Shown piece after piece: positions 42,228 to 49,789 of a stretch of 64,000 bases of DNA. Both the position numbers and the translations under genes were made by a program. A model generated the notes under the pieces. That model saw only the letters and a program-made list of their open reading frames with translations. It was not told the DNA's origin and ran no database searches. How positions within the stretch are numbered: the first letter of the stretch is position 1; each line of letters begins with the position of its first letter. The stretch comes from Labedella gwakjiensis (GTDB lineage Bacteria > Actinomycetota > Actinomycetes > Actinomycetales > Microbacteriaceae): the NCBI RefSeq assembly GCF_003014675.1, contig NZ_PYAU01000001.1:3100001-3164000 (forward strand). The letters run 5' to 3'.

Positions 42228-42243
42228 CGACCCGTTCGGGTCG
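42228..42243. promoter_or_regulatory. Palindrome upstream of mvaS
   Basis: CGACCCGTTCGGGTCG is a 16-base dyad with 7-bp arms, 78 nt before the mvaS start. A possible -10 (TAAACT on the minus strand, 42317-42322) lies upstream, so the dyad would fall in a long leader or act as an operator. The rest of the 245-nt mvaA-mvaS gap holds no gene. Confidence 0.35.
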
Positions 42244-42395
42244 CCCCGGCGAGGAGGTCGGGGGCCGGCGTCTGTGCCGTCAGGCCGAATCCGTCTGGGA
42301 ACGGCTCGGTACCGTGAGTTTATCGGTGGATGCTGTACACGCGGTGGGTGTCCGCCGTGAGCGATCGGTCGACGATCTGTGTTCGTCGCCCCGAG

Positions 42396-43448
42396 TCAGG
42401 CGGATTGTCGAGAGCGCTCCATCTGCAGGTGCGACTGCATCAGCTCGCCCGGATTGGTCTGAGCTGCCATGAGCGACAACTCGCCGCACAGGACGGCGGC
42501 AGCGCACAGCACGGCGAGGCGACGAGCGTTCTCTCCCGGCTCGCGGTCCTCACGGCACCCGATCCGAGTGAGGTTCTCCTCGACGAAGGGCAGTCCCTTC
42601 CCGTTGCCCACCGAGCCGACGACGAGGTTCGGAAGGCTGCACGAGAAGTAGAGGTCTTCGCCCCTGACCTCCGCGTGCGTGATGCCTTGCGAGCCCTCCA
42701 CGATGTTCGCGGCGTCCTGGCCCGTCGCGAGATAGAAGCCGAGGAGCATGTTCGCGTAGTGCGCGTTGCCGCTGCGAAGTCCGCCGGCGAGCATCGTGCC
42801 GATGAGGTTCTTGCGCACGTTGAGCGCGACGACGGCCTCCGGGGTCGTCCGCAGCCATCGTGAGCAGACCGCCCGCGGGATGAGGATCTCCGTGACGACG
42901 TTCTTGCCGCGACCGAGGATCCCGTTGACGGCCGTCGCCTTCTTGTCCGAGCAGTAGTTGCCGGAGATCGAGCCGTAGCGCACACCGCTCACGTTCGCGA
43001 GCACGTGCTCCATGAGCTTGTCCGATGCCTGCGTCACCATGTTGTGGCCGGAGGCGTCTCCCGTGGAGAACTCGAACCGGATGAACAGGAGGTTTCCCGC
43101 GATCTGGTGGTGCATGTCGATGAGCCGCGCGAAACGGCTCGTCTCGGCGACGACGGCGCGCAGTTCGCTCTCGTGAGCATGGAGGTATGTCATGGCGTTG
43201 ACGGCGGAGAGGGCATCGTCCGCCTCGAGCAGGATCGAGCGGCTCATCCTCTCGTCCACGAGGGTGGCCACGATCCCGGACTCGACGAGCGTCGAGATCT
43301 TCGCGCCGCGCCCGACGGACGGCCAGAGGGGCGTCTCGTACGTGGCGAGCGGGATCTCCTGGAGCCCCGTCATGACGTTGCCGGAGATGGAGATCGGCCC
43401 GACCCACTGCAAGGGGACGGGCGCTGTCGACGTTTCGCGAGTGCTCAT
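42396..43448 (-). CDS. mvaA: Hydroxymethylglutaryl-CoA reductase
   Basis: A 350-residue HMG-CoA reductase, forming mevalonate. Catalytic residues visible are Glu in YETPLWPSVGRG (about residue 38), Lys in CSDKKATAVN (about 167), Asp in ATGQDAANIVEG (about 241), and His in QSHLQMERS at the extreme C-terminus. The FSTGDASGHNM stretch is the substrate-site hallmark. The sequence lacks the ENVIG opening usual in eukaryotic and archaeal forms and resembles a bacterial subgroup. Together with mvaS it supplies the upper mevalonate pathway; the kinases and decarboxylase are not in the window. Confidence 0.93.
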   Translation of the reverse strand: MSTRETSTAPVPLQWVGPISISGNVMTGLQEIPLATYETPLWPSVGRGAKISTLVESGIVATLVDERMSRSILLEADDALSAVNAMTYLHAHESELRAVVAETSRFARLIDMHHQIAGNLLFIRFEFSTGDASGHNMVTQASDKLMEHVLANVSGVRYGSISGNYCSDKKATAVNGILGRGKNVVTEILIPRAVCSRWLRTTPEAVVALNVRKNLIGTMLAGGLRSGNAHYANMLLGFYLATGQDAANIVEGSQGITHAEVRGEDLYFSCSLPNLVVGSVGNGKGLPFVEENLTRIGCREDREPGENARRLAVLCAAAVLCGELSLMAAQTNPGELMQSHLQMERSRQSA

Positions 43449-43457
43449 GGTCTGTCC

Positions 43458-43463
43458 AGTCTA
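43458..43463 (-). promoter_or_regulatory. -10 box TAGACT of mvaA
   Basis: TAGACT on the minus strand, 9 nt before the mvaA ATG, implying a leader of two to three bases. It lies in the 50-nt gap behind the peroxiredoxin gene. Confidence 0.45.
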
Positions 43464-43498
43464 GGAACGGGAGGGCGTCGGTCGGTCCAACCGGCTTC

Positions 43499-43969
43499 TC
43501 AGAGCTTCGCGAGCTGCTCGCGGATCAGTCCTGCGCTGCGGAACGTCGCGCCCACGAGGGCGACGTGCTTCCACTTGATGAGGCCGTCGGCTCCCACGAG
43601 GAACACGGAGCGGCGCAGCCCGAGCCCGGGGAGACGGATGCCGTACGCATCGACGACGCTGCCGTCCGTGTCCGAGAGGAGGGGGAGGGTGACCTCGTCC
43701 TTGATGGCGAAGGTCTCGTGGCTCGCGAGGTCCTGCAGGCCGATCGCCCACACCTGCGCGCCGAGTTCCGTGAAGTCTGCGAGCTTCTCGCTGTACGAGC
43801 ACAGCTGCGCCGTGCACGTCGCCGACTCGTCGCCCGGATAGAACGCGAGAACGACGGGGTGACCGCGTTCGGCGGACAGCGTGTAGGTCTTCCGGCGCGC
43901 GTATCCGTCCTTGACCTGAACGCCGGGGAGCGAGAAGTCAGGGGCGACGGCGCCCTCGTGGAGTCCCAT
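43499..43969 (-). CDS. Peroxiredoxin (Bcp/AhpC-TSA type)
   Basis: A 156-residue thioredoxin-fold peroxidase. FYPGDESATCTAQLCSYSE (about residues 42-60) carries the peroxidatic Cys in TC and a second Cys five residues on, the atypical two-Cys pattern of Bcp/PrxQ. It reduces hydrogen peroxide and organic hydroperoxides using thioredoxin or a mycothiol system. Its start lies 3 nt after the stop of the Ohr gene, so both belong to one peroxide-defence operon. Confidence 0.9.
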   Translation of the reverse strand: MGLHEGAVAPDFSLPGVQVKDGYARRKTYTLSAERGHPVVLAFYPGDESATCTAQLCSYSEKLADFTELGAQVWAIGLQDLASHETFAIKDEVTLPLLSDTDGSVVDAYGIRLPGLGLRRSVFLVGADGLIKWKHVALVGATFRSAGLIREQLAKL

Positions 43970-43972
43970 GGG

Positions 43973-44437
43973 TCAGACGATGTCGATCTCGATCGACACG
44001 GGGATGTTCCCCCGAGTCGCGTGCGTGTAGGGGCACACCGCGTCTGCGGCGTCGACGACGGCCTTCGCCTGTTCCTCCGTCACACCCGTGAGCTCGACGT
44101 GGAGTGTCACGGAGAGCCCGAAGCCGCCGTCCTCGCGAGGGGCGATGCCGACGTCGGCGGTGACGGCCGAGTCCTTCGTCGAGACCTTGTGCTGCGATGC
44201 GACCGCCTTGAGCGCGGAGTGGAAGCACGCGGAGAACCCGGCCGCGAAGAGCTGCTCGGGGTTCGTCGCCCCTCCGCGGCCACCCATCTCGGTGGGCGTG
44301 GCGAGGTCGGCCTCGAGGATCCCGTCGCTCGATCGGACGTGGCCGTTCCGGCCGTCGCCCGTGCTCGTCGCGGATGCGGTGTACACGGCCTGAGCCGTCG
44401 TCGTTCCCTCGGCCTGTGCTGCTGCGCCCTGCGTCAT
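43973..44437 (-). CDS. ohr: OsmC/Ohr family organic hydroperoxide resistance protein
   Basis: A 154-residue OsmC-fold peroxidase. The two reactive cysteines are in AAGFSACFHSALK (about residue 74) and AVCPYTHATRGN (about 138); ATNPEQLFAAG is typical of Ohr. It reduces organic hydroperoxides with lipoylated or thiol partners. GAGGAG precedes the ATG. The divergent TetR gene and the three GTAGA/TCTAC half-sites between them suggest control by that TetR rather than by the usual OhrR. Confidence 0.92.
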   Translation of the reverse strand: MTQGAAAQAEGTTTAQAVYTASATSTGDGRNGHVRSSDGILEADLATPTEMGGRGGATNPEQLFAAGFSACFHSALKAVASQHKVSTKDSAVTADVGIAPREDGGFGLSVTLHVELTGVTEEQAKAVVDAADAVCPYTHATRGNIPVSIEIDIV

Positions 44438-44450
44438 CGGATCTCCTCAT

Positions 44451-44482
44451 GTAGAGTGACTAGTACGTCTACATCAGTAGAC
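44451..44482. promoter_or_regulatory. Overlapping dyads: TetR operator between ohr and tetR
   Basis: Three half-sites: GTAGA at 44451-44455, TCTAC at 44468-44472 and GTAGA at 44477-44481. The last two form the perfect dyad GTCTACATCAGTAGAC (44467-44482); the first two form a wider dyad centred on ACTAGT (44459-44464). The shared middle half-site would allow only one of the two to be filled fully, or a staggered pair of dimers. Confidence 0.6.
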
Positions 44483-44541
44483 CACTCATCGAACGTCATT
44501 GCAAACGCGCCGGGTCGCCTTTCAGCGCCGGGAGGAGAGTC

Positions 44542-45114
44542 GTGGACGAATCGCCCAGCCGCCCGGAGTCCTCCGCGCGACGCCGCATCCTCGACGCGGC
44601 GTCCTCCCTGTTCTACACCCTCGGTGTCCGCTCGGTGAGCGCCGACAGGGTCATCTCCGAATCCGCGGTGTCGAAGGTCACCTTCTACCGCCACTTCCCG
44701 ACGAAGGACGACCTCGTCCTCGCCTACGTGGAGGAGACGGCGTCGGCGGAGCGGGCCCAGTACGAGGAAGCGCGGTCTCGGCTCGACGACGCCGCACTCT
44801 GGGGCTGGTACGTCGCCTCCGTCGTGGACGCCGGCTGCCTTCCCGGCTTTCGCGGGTGCCCCTTCATCAACGCCGCCGTGGAGTATCCGGAGGCCACCCA
44901 CGTCGTCCGCCTCGCCGTCGCGCGCCACCGCGAGTGGGTCCAGGGCGAGCTGGAGGCGCTCGCGACGCGCCTCGGTGCTGTCGACCCGCGCTGCGCTGCG
45001 CAGGAGATCTACATGCTGAGGGACGGCGCTCTCGTGCTCGCGGCGCTCGACGGAGCGTCCGAGCGGATCGCGCCGGTGCTCGACGAGGCGGGCAGGCGCC
45101 TGCTCAGTGTGTGA
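44542..45114 (+). CDS. TetR family regulator
   Basis: A 190-residue regulator. The N-terminal helix-turn-helix is AASSLFYTLGVRSVSADRVISESAVSKVTFYRHF (split over residues 18-52); the C-terminal domain is TetR_C-type and contains Cys residues in AGCLPGFRGCPF, which could serve as redox sensors. It is divergent from ohr and probably represses ohr-prx until organic peroxides or an electrophile appear. GGAGGAGAG precedes the GTG. Its 3' end overlaps the convergent SGNH gene by 11 nt. Confidence 0.87.
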   Translation: MDESPSRPESSARRRILDAASSLFYTLGVRSVSADRVISESAVSKVTFYRHFPTKDDLVLAYVEETASAERAQYEEARSRLDDAALWGWYVASVVDAGCLPGFRGCPFINAAVEYPEATHVVRLAVARHREWVQGELEALATRLGAVDPRCAAQEIYMLRDGALVLAALDGASERIAPVLDEAGRRLLSV

Positions 45115-46060
45115 GGTCCGTGTCCGGCCGGGATGTCGGCGACACGACGTTCGCGGGCTGCTCGCCGCCGCTCGCGGCCAGTTCGATGGCCGCGAGAACG
45201 GTGTCGGCGGTCACCTGTGAGCCGGCGGGGCTCGGGTGCAGGAGGTCGACCGTGAGGAGCGACGACAGGTCGGCCCTGGAGAGGTATGCGGAGTGCACGT
45301 CGATGCCGAGCACGAAGGGGCGGTCGTCGAGCCAGGAGCGGACACGGGAGAGCACGGCGTCGTGGGCGTCGGCCCAATCGTCGAACCGGGGGTTCTCGAG
45401 CAGCGCGGCGTAGCCGACGGATCCCGGCCAGGACTGTTCCGTCCGCGTGAGGATGTTCGAGAACTCGCCATCGACCGAGTCGGGGTTCCTCACGTTGTTG
45501 AGGCCGTGATTGAGGATGACGGCATCGGGCTGCTCTGGTACGAGACTGTCGTAGTAGCGGAGGGAGTACGCGGCCGTCTTGCCGCTCGCCGATCCGTTCC
45601 AGACGATGAGGGGAGCTCCACCGGCGTCCGAGTTCGCCGTGATGGGGTCACCGTAGCGAGCGCTCTCCAGATTCCACGGGTGCTCGATGAGGGGTCGGTC
45701 GAGCTGCTCCGCGAGGCTGCGGAAGGCGACATCCACCCATTCGCCCTGGGCGTTGCCCGTCGAGTCCCCGAGAACGACGACGACGAACGGTCGGCTCGCG
45801 TCGTCGATGCGGTTCCACGCGTCTGCGAAGGGGAGGAGTCCGGAGTCGAGGCTCTCGACGTCGACCACGACGTCGTGTCCGCTCGCCACCGTCGCCTCAT
45901 CCACCGGCGTCTGGCCACGCAGCGCGACGGTCCCGAGGGTGACCGCGAGGATCGTCGTCGCCGTGACGATGCCGAGCACTGCTCGCCGGCGTCTCCGGCG
46001 CGCCGAAGGGCGCGGGTCCGGCGACAGAGCGTCACCGGGCTCGGGAGGGCTCGGGTTCAT
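45104..46060 (-). CDS. Membrane-anchored SGNH/GDSL hydrolase
   Basis: A 318-residue protein with an N-terminal signal anchor (about residues 25-47, after an RRRRRR stretch) and an extracellular SGNH hydrolase domain. VVVLGDSTGN holds the nucleophile Ser (about residue 98), NHGLNNVRN the Asn block, and LLHPSPAG the catalytic His near the C-terminus. Probably an esterase acting on wall or surface carbohydrate acyl groups; the substrate is unknown. TACTCT lies 6 nt before the ATG (leaderless). A far longer frame upstream overlaps pgsA on the other strand and is spurious. Confidence 0.82.
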   Translation of the reverse strand: MNPSPPEPGDALSPDPRPSARRRRRRAVLGIVTATTILAVTLGTVALRGQTPVDEATVASGHDVVVDVESLDSGLLPFADAWNRIDDASRPFVVVVLGDSTGNAQGEWVDVAFRSLAEQLDRPLIEHPWNLESARYGDPITANSDAGGAPLIVWNGSASGKTAAYSLRYYDSLVPEQPDAVILNHGLNNVRNPDSVDGEFSNILTRTEQSWPGSVGYAALLENPRFDDWADAHDAVLSRVRSWLDDRPFVLGIDVHSAYLSRADLSSLLTVDLLHPSPAGSQVTADTVLAAIELAASGGEQPANVVSPTSRPDTDLTH

Positions 46061-46066
46061 GCGTCC

Positions 46067-46072
46067 AGAGTA
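46067..46072 (-). promoter_or_regulatory. -10 box TACTCT of leaderless SGNH gene
   Basis: TACTCT, 6 nt, then ATG at 46060 on the minus strand. This fixes the start and rejects the long upstream frame extension. Confidence 0.5.
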
Positions 46073-46186
46073 CGACGTCGGACGACGGATCGGGAATGTG
46101 ACGTCCGCCCCGTCATCGGGGGTCGTCTGTGCGGTTTCCCGCTCGCCCGGACGAGTCTCCGAGGGGACGCGCCGGCCACCGGTCTG

Positions 46187-46192
46187 TAGGCT
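46187..46192 (+). promoter_or_regulatory. -10 box TAGGCT of leaderless pgsA-type gene
   Basis: TAGGCT followed by 6 nt and ATG at 46199, identical in hexamer and spacing to the LacI gene promoter at 19064. Confidence 0.6.
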
Positions 46193-46198
46193 GACGAG

Positions 46199-46816
46199 AT
46201 GGCGCCATCCGAGCCGCCGGTCCCGAGCGACCGCATCCTGACGATCCCGAATCTGCTGAGTTTCCTGCGCCTCGCGCTCGTGCCCGTCTTCCTGCTGTTC
46301 CTCATCGACGGTCAGGACATCGCAGCCCTCATCGTCCTCGCCGTCTCGGGCTTCACCGATTTCCTCGACGGGTTCATCGCCCGCCGCTTCGACCAGGTGA
46401 CGCGGCTCGGGCAGCTCCTCGATCCGGCAGCGGATCGCCTCTACATCCTCGCGGCCGTGCTCGGACTCGTGATGCGCGAGCTGATCCCGCTCTGGTTCGT
46501 CGTGGCGATCCTCGCGCGCGACATCCTCCTGGTGGTCGTGGCGATCGTCCTCGTGGGTGCGGGCCACGGGGCCCTCCCCGTCAATCGCGTGGGAAAACTC
46601 GCGACGGCCTGCCTCTTCGTGGGACTCCCCGTCCTCATGCTCGCGGCCGCCGTGCCGGCGATATCTCCCGTCGCACAGCCCGTCGGGACGGTGATCGCGG
46701 TGATCGGCGCGATCCTCTACTGGGTCGCCGGTCTGGTGTATCTCCGGGACACCGTCCGGATCCGACGTCAAAGCCGCTCGGGAGGCGGCTCGTCTTCCGA
46801 TACGCTGGATATCTAG
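46199..46816 (+). CDS. CDP-alcohol phosphatidyltransferase
   Basis: A 205-residue membrane enzyme of the CDP-alcohol phosphotransferase family. The metal-binding signature reads DFLDGFIARRFDQVTRLGQLLDPAADR (split here: D-x2-D-G-x2-A-R ... G-x3-D-x3-D, about residues 58-84). About six membrane segments. It transfers a phosphatidyl group from CDP-diacylglycerol to an alcohol such as glycerol-3-phosphate, or may serve as cardiolipin or PG-phosphate synthase. It heads a run with garA, ftsR and merR genes; 10 nt separate it from garA. Confidence 0.88.
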   Translation: MAPSEPPVPSDRILTIPNLLSFLRLALVPVFLLFLIDGQDIAALIVLAVSGFTDFLDGFIARRFDQVTRLGQLLDPAADRLYILAAVLGLVMRELIPLWFVVAILARDILLVVVAIVLVGAGHGALPVNRVGKLATACLFVGLPVLMLAAAVPAISPVAQPVGTVIAVIGAILYWVAGLVYLRDTVRIRRQSRSGGGSSSDTLDI

Positions 46817-46826
46817 GAGGTACACG

Positions 46827-47330
46827 GTGACGATTCCCGACGACAACAACCCGCCGACGGGCGCATTCGTGCGCGGCTCCGTTCACGGCACACCACCCGA
46901 GCGCGCCGAGACCACGGTCGGCTACGGCGAGGAGTTCAGCCAGGCACTCGGCGCTCTGGTGTCGAACGCCTCGGGCGAGGAGCAGGAGGCGATCGCCGCT
47001 CTCCCGTCCGGCTCTGCCCTGCTCATCGTGCGCCGTGGCCCGAACTCGGGAGCCCGGTTCCTCCTCGACACCGGTGTGACGACGGCGGGCCGCCACCCGG
47101 ATGCGGACATCTTCCTCGACGACGTGACCGTCTCGCGGCGTCATGCGGAGTTCGTCCGCACGGGGACGACGTTCGAGATCCGAGACCTCAATTCTCTCAA
47201 CGGCACGTATTTCGACGGCACCCGCATCGACTCGGCGCAGCTCCGCGACGGCGCAGAGGTTCAGATCGGCAAGTTCCGTCTCACGTTCTTCGCGTCGCGG
47301 GTGGACCTCGCCTCCAGCGCGGGACGCTAG
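46827..47330 (+). CDS. garA: GarA/OdhI-like FHA protein
   Basis: A 167-residue forkhead-associated protein. The N-terminal phospho-motif E28-T-T-V-G-Y is the counterpart of the ETTSVF motif phosphorylated by PknB/PknG in GarA and OdhI; the FHA domain (about residues 75-150) has GRHPDADIFLDDVTVSRRHAEF and LNSLNGTYFDG. The unphosphorylated form binds and inhibits 2-oxoglutarate dehydrogenase and activates glutamate metabolism. The motif here departs from SVF. AGGAGG precedes the GTG. Followed 3 nt later by ftsR. Confidence 0.9.
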   Translation: MTIPDDNNPPTGAFVRGSVHGTPPERAETTVGYGEEFSQALGALVSNASGEEQEAIAALPSGSALLIVRRGPNSGARFLLDTGVTTAGRHPDADIFLDDVTVSRRHAEFVRTGTTFEIRDLNSLNGTYFDGTRIDSAQLRDGAEVQIGKFRLTFFASRVDLASSAGR

Positions 47331-47333
47331 AGC

Positions 47334-48029
47334 GTGTCGGCTCAAGCCGCCCGTACGCCCTCTGAGGCGCTCCTCAGCATCGGTCAGGTTCTCGCGAGGC
47401 TCGCCGGGGAGTTCCCCGACCTTACGAACTCGAAACTCCGCTTCCTGGAGGAGCAGGGCCTCGTTCACCCGTCACGCACGAGATCCGGGTACCGCAAGTT
47501 CTCGATGAGCGATGTCGAGCGGGTCCGCGTCGTCCTCTCCATGCAGCGCGACCACTACCTTCCGCTCAAGGTCATCCGCTCATACCTTTCCGACCTCGAC
47601 GCCGGCAAGGACCCAGCGATCCCCGGTTCCGGCGCGGGCGACTCGGTGCAGAGCATCATTCCGGCTGCCCGCCGGCTCGGTCGCGACGACGTGATCGCCG
47701 AAGCGGGCGCCACGGCGCACCTCTTCGGCGACGCCATCTCGGCGTCGCTCATCACCCCCGCCGAGGCGTACACGGAGGACACCGTCCAGGTGCTCCGTGC
47801 CCTCGTCGAGCTGCAGCGCTCCGGCATCGAGCCGCGACACCTCCGCGGGTTCCGTGCGGCGGCCGAGCGTGAGCTCGCCCTCATCGAGAGCGCGCTCATG
47901 CCGATCTCGAAGCGGGGCGATGCCGCGAGCCGGGCGAAGGCGCAGGAGCTGTCCGGCGAGATCGCCGGCCATTTCGAGACCGTCAGGGGCAGTCTCATCC
48001 GTCAGGCGCTCGGCCGCTTCTCCGGTTGA
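47334..48029 (+). CDS. ftsR: MerR-like regulator FtsR
   Basis: A 231-residue MerR-type regulator. The winged helix starts with LLSIGQVLARLAGEFPDLTNSKLRFLEEQGL, with an added segment relative to classical MerR, followed by helical effector and dimerisation parts. Its place right behind garA matches FtsR of corynebacteria, which activates ftsZ. Start GTG lies 3 nt after the garA stop, so they are co-transcribed. Confidence 0.87.
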   Translation: MSAQAARTPSEALLSIGQVLARLAGEFPDLTNSKLRFLEEQGLVHPSRTRSGYRKFSMSDVERVRVVLSMQRDHYLPLKVIRSYLSDLDAGKDPAIPGSGAGDSVQSIIPAARRLGRDDVIAEAGATAHLFGDAISASLITPAEAYTEDTVQVLRALVELQRSGIEPRHLRGFRAAAERELALIESALMPISKRGDAASRAKAQELSGEIAGHFETVRGSLIRQALGRFSG

Positions 48030-48248
48030 GCGGTCTCGGCGGGCATGGTGCGCCGGACGTGAGCGACCTACACTGAGAGCACCGCGTCCGCTTCGGCCCC
48101 GTCGCTCCGACACGCCGACGTCTGGGAGCGGATGTCTGACACGAAGATGCCTGCGCTCGATAGCGTAGGAGGACAACGCGGACGGCGACCGGTTCCCCCG
48201 AGGGATCGAACACCGGACGATGAGTGAGACACCGAGAAGGGCAGTGAG

Positions 48249-48830
48249 ATGAGCGGACCCGGCGACATGAGTCGAACCGGCGATCAGAACGCCGCCGGTC
48301 GCGGGAAGGACAGCCGCTACGACCTCGGACTCCTCTTCACCGACGGACTGCCCGATCTCGATGACGAGGCGGGTTACCGCGGCGCTGTCGCGGCGCGCGC
48401 GGCCGGCATCAGCTACCGCCAGCTCGACTACTGGGCGCGGACCGGACTCGTCGAGCCGACGGTTCGCGGCGCAGCGGGCTCTGGTTCGCAGCGCCTCTAC
48501 GGGTTCCGCGACATCCTCGTGCTGAAGCTCGTGAAGCGACTCCTCGACACCGGGATCTCCCTCCAGCAGATCCGCACGGCGGTCAATCAGCTGCGCGAAT
48601 CGGGCGTCAACGACCTGGCTCAGACGACCCTCATGTCGGACGGGGCGAGCGTCTACCTCTGCACGTCGAACGACGAGGTCATCGACCTCGTGAGCCGCGG
48701 TCAGGGTGTCTTCGGCATCGCCGTCGGCAAGGTCCTCCGCGAGGTGGAGTCCACCCTCGTGGAGTTCGAACCGCAGGCTCTCGACGCGGTCGACGAACTC
48801 GCCGCTCGCCGCGCGGCCCGCTCCGCCTGA
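48249..48830 (+). CDS. MerR family regulator
   Basis: A 193-residue MerR regulator with a 40-residue polar N-terminal extension before the winged helix (ARAAGISYRQLDYWARTGLVEPTVR). The C-terminal part (about residues 125-160) resembles the effector-like domain of the mycobacterial Rv1828 group. Role unknown; it lies in the conserved garA-ftsR-merR neighbourhood, which points to growth or division control. It has its own 219-nt upstream region with a TACACT -10 candidate near 48069. Confidence 0.87.
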   Translation: MSGPGDMSRTGDQNAAGRGKDSRYDLGLLFTDGLPDLDDEAGYRGAVAARAAGISYRQLDYWARTGLVEPTVRGAAGSGSQRLYGFRDILVLKLVKRLLDTGISLQQIRTAVNQLRESGVNDLAQTTLMSDGASVYLCTSNDEVIDLVSRGQGVFGIAVGKVLREVESTLVEFEPQALDAVDELAARRAARSA

Positions 48831-48892
48831 CCCGCTGAAGAACCGTCACCTCGCTGGGCGAGGCGACGAGAGTTGGTTCGCCTCGGAGCGGA

Positions 48893-49711
48893 TTAGGACT
48901 TGGGTGCCGTGAGCTCGGCGTACTCGCCGACGCGTCCCGTGCGCATGACACGGTCGAGGAGAAGATCGAAGTTCTTCGCCATCTCCTGTGCGCTCTCGCC
49001 CGGCCAGATGTGCACGGGCTTCGCGGCCCCCTGCGCCTGCTGCAGGGCTGTGCGCTCCGGCAGCTGGGGGGAGAGGACGAGCGGACCGAACATGTCGCGC
49101 AGTTCCTTGATGCGGAACTGGTGCTCGAGCGACTGGGCACGGACTCGGTTCACGATGATGCCGAGCGGCTGGAGGCGGGGGGAGAGACCGCGACGGATCT
49201 CCTCGATCGCGCGAAGCGCGCGGTCGGCTGCGGCCACGGAGAAGAGCCCGGGCTCCGTCACGACGCTCACGCGATCGCTCGCGGCCCATGCGGTGCGGGT
49301 GAGGGCGTTGAGCGAGGGAGCGCAGTCGATGAGCACGAGGTCGTACTCCGACTCCACGTGCGCGAGGGCCTCCTCGAGCTTCCAGATATCGCGGATCGAC
49401 GGGTGAGGGCCGTCGAAGTTGATGGCCGAGGGACTTCCGATCATGACGTCGACCGTGCCGGCGTGGGTCTTCGTCCATCCGGACGGAGTGATCGCCTGAC
49501 GGACGGTCTTTTCCTTCGGCGATGCGAGGACGTCGGCCACGCTCAGTCGACCGGACAGGGAGATGTCCATTCCCGTCGACACGTCGGACTGCGGATCCAG
49601 GTCGACGACGAGCGTGCGGATTCCCTTCGCGAACGCGGCGGAGGCCAGACCGAGGCTGACGGTGGTCTTGCCGACGCCTCCCTTGAGGCTGCTCACGCTG
49701 AGTACATGCAC
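48893..49711 (-). CDS. ParA family ATPase
   Basis: A 272-residue ParA/MinD-type ATPase. The deviant Walker A is [15 protein letters not shown] (about residues 6-20), Walker A-prime VDLDPQSDVSTG and Walker B DLVLIDCAPSLNALT. No parB gene is adjacent, so it is an orphan ParA that may position cell-pole, division or other cargo rather than the chromosome origin. GTG start at 49711. It is divergent from pyruvate carboxylase, and a CAACGGTT-AACCGTTG dyad lies between them. A very long frame upstream on the same strand runs antisense through pyc and is spurious. Confidence 0.9.
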   Translation of the reverse strand: MHVLSVSSLKGGVGKTTVSLGLASAAFAKGIRTLVVDLDPQSDVSTGMDISLSGRLSVADVLASPKEKTVRQAITPSGWTKTHAGTVDVMIGSPSAINFDGPHPSIRDIWKLEEALAHVESEYDLVLIDCAPSLNALTRTAWAASDRVSVVTEPGLFSVAAADRALRAIEEIRRGLSPRLQPLGIIVNRVRAQSLEHQFRIKELRDMFGPLVLSPQLPERTALQQAQGAAKPVHIWPGESAQEMAKNFDLLLDRVMRTGRVGEYAELTAPKS

Positions 49712-49731
49712 AATCAGATACGTTACCTTTA

Positions 49732-49756
49732 CAACGGTTGAGGAACCTAACCGTTG
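49732..49756. promoter_or_regulatory. Dyad between parA and pyc
   Basis: CAACGGTT and AACCGTTG, perfect 8-bp arms 9 nt apart, in the 78-nt divergent promoter region. A further GTAACG half-like element adjoins it on the parA side. It does not match the parS consensus. Probably an operator serving one or both genes. Confidence 0.5.
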
Positions 49757-49789
49757 CCTGTGCGCACCTCTCCTCCCGAAAGGCCCTGC

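Noticed and set aside
48132-48227. A 31-codon frame (ATG to TGA) before the merR gene
   Set aside because: No convincing ribosome site, no domain and no coupling to the next start; probably leader sequence only.
49732-49756. parS site next to orphan parA
   Set aside because: The dyad CAACGGTT/AACCGTTG does not match the TGTTTCACGTGAAACA consensus and no parB is near.
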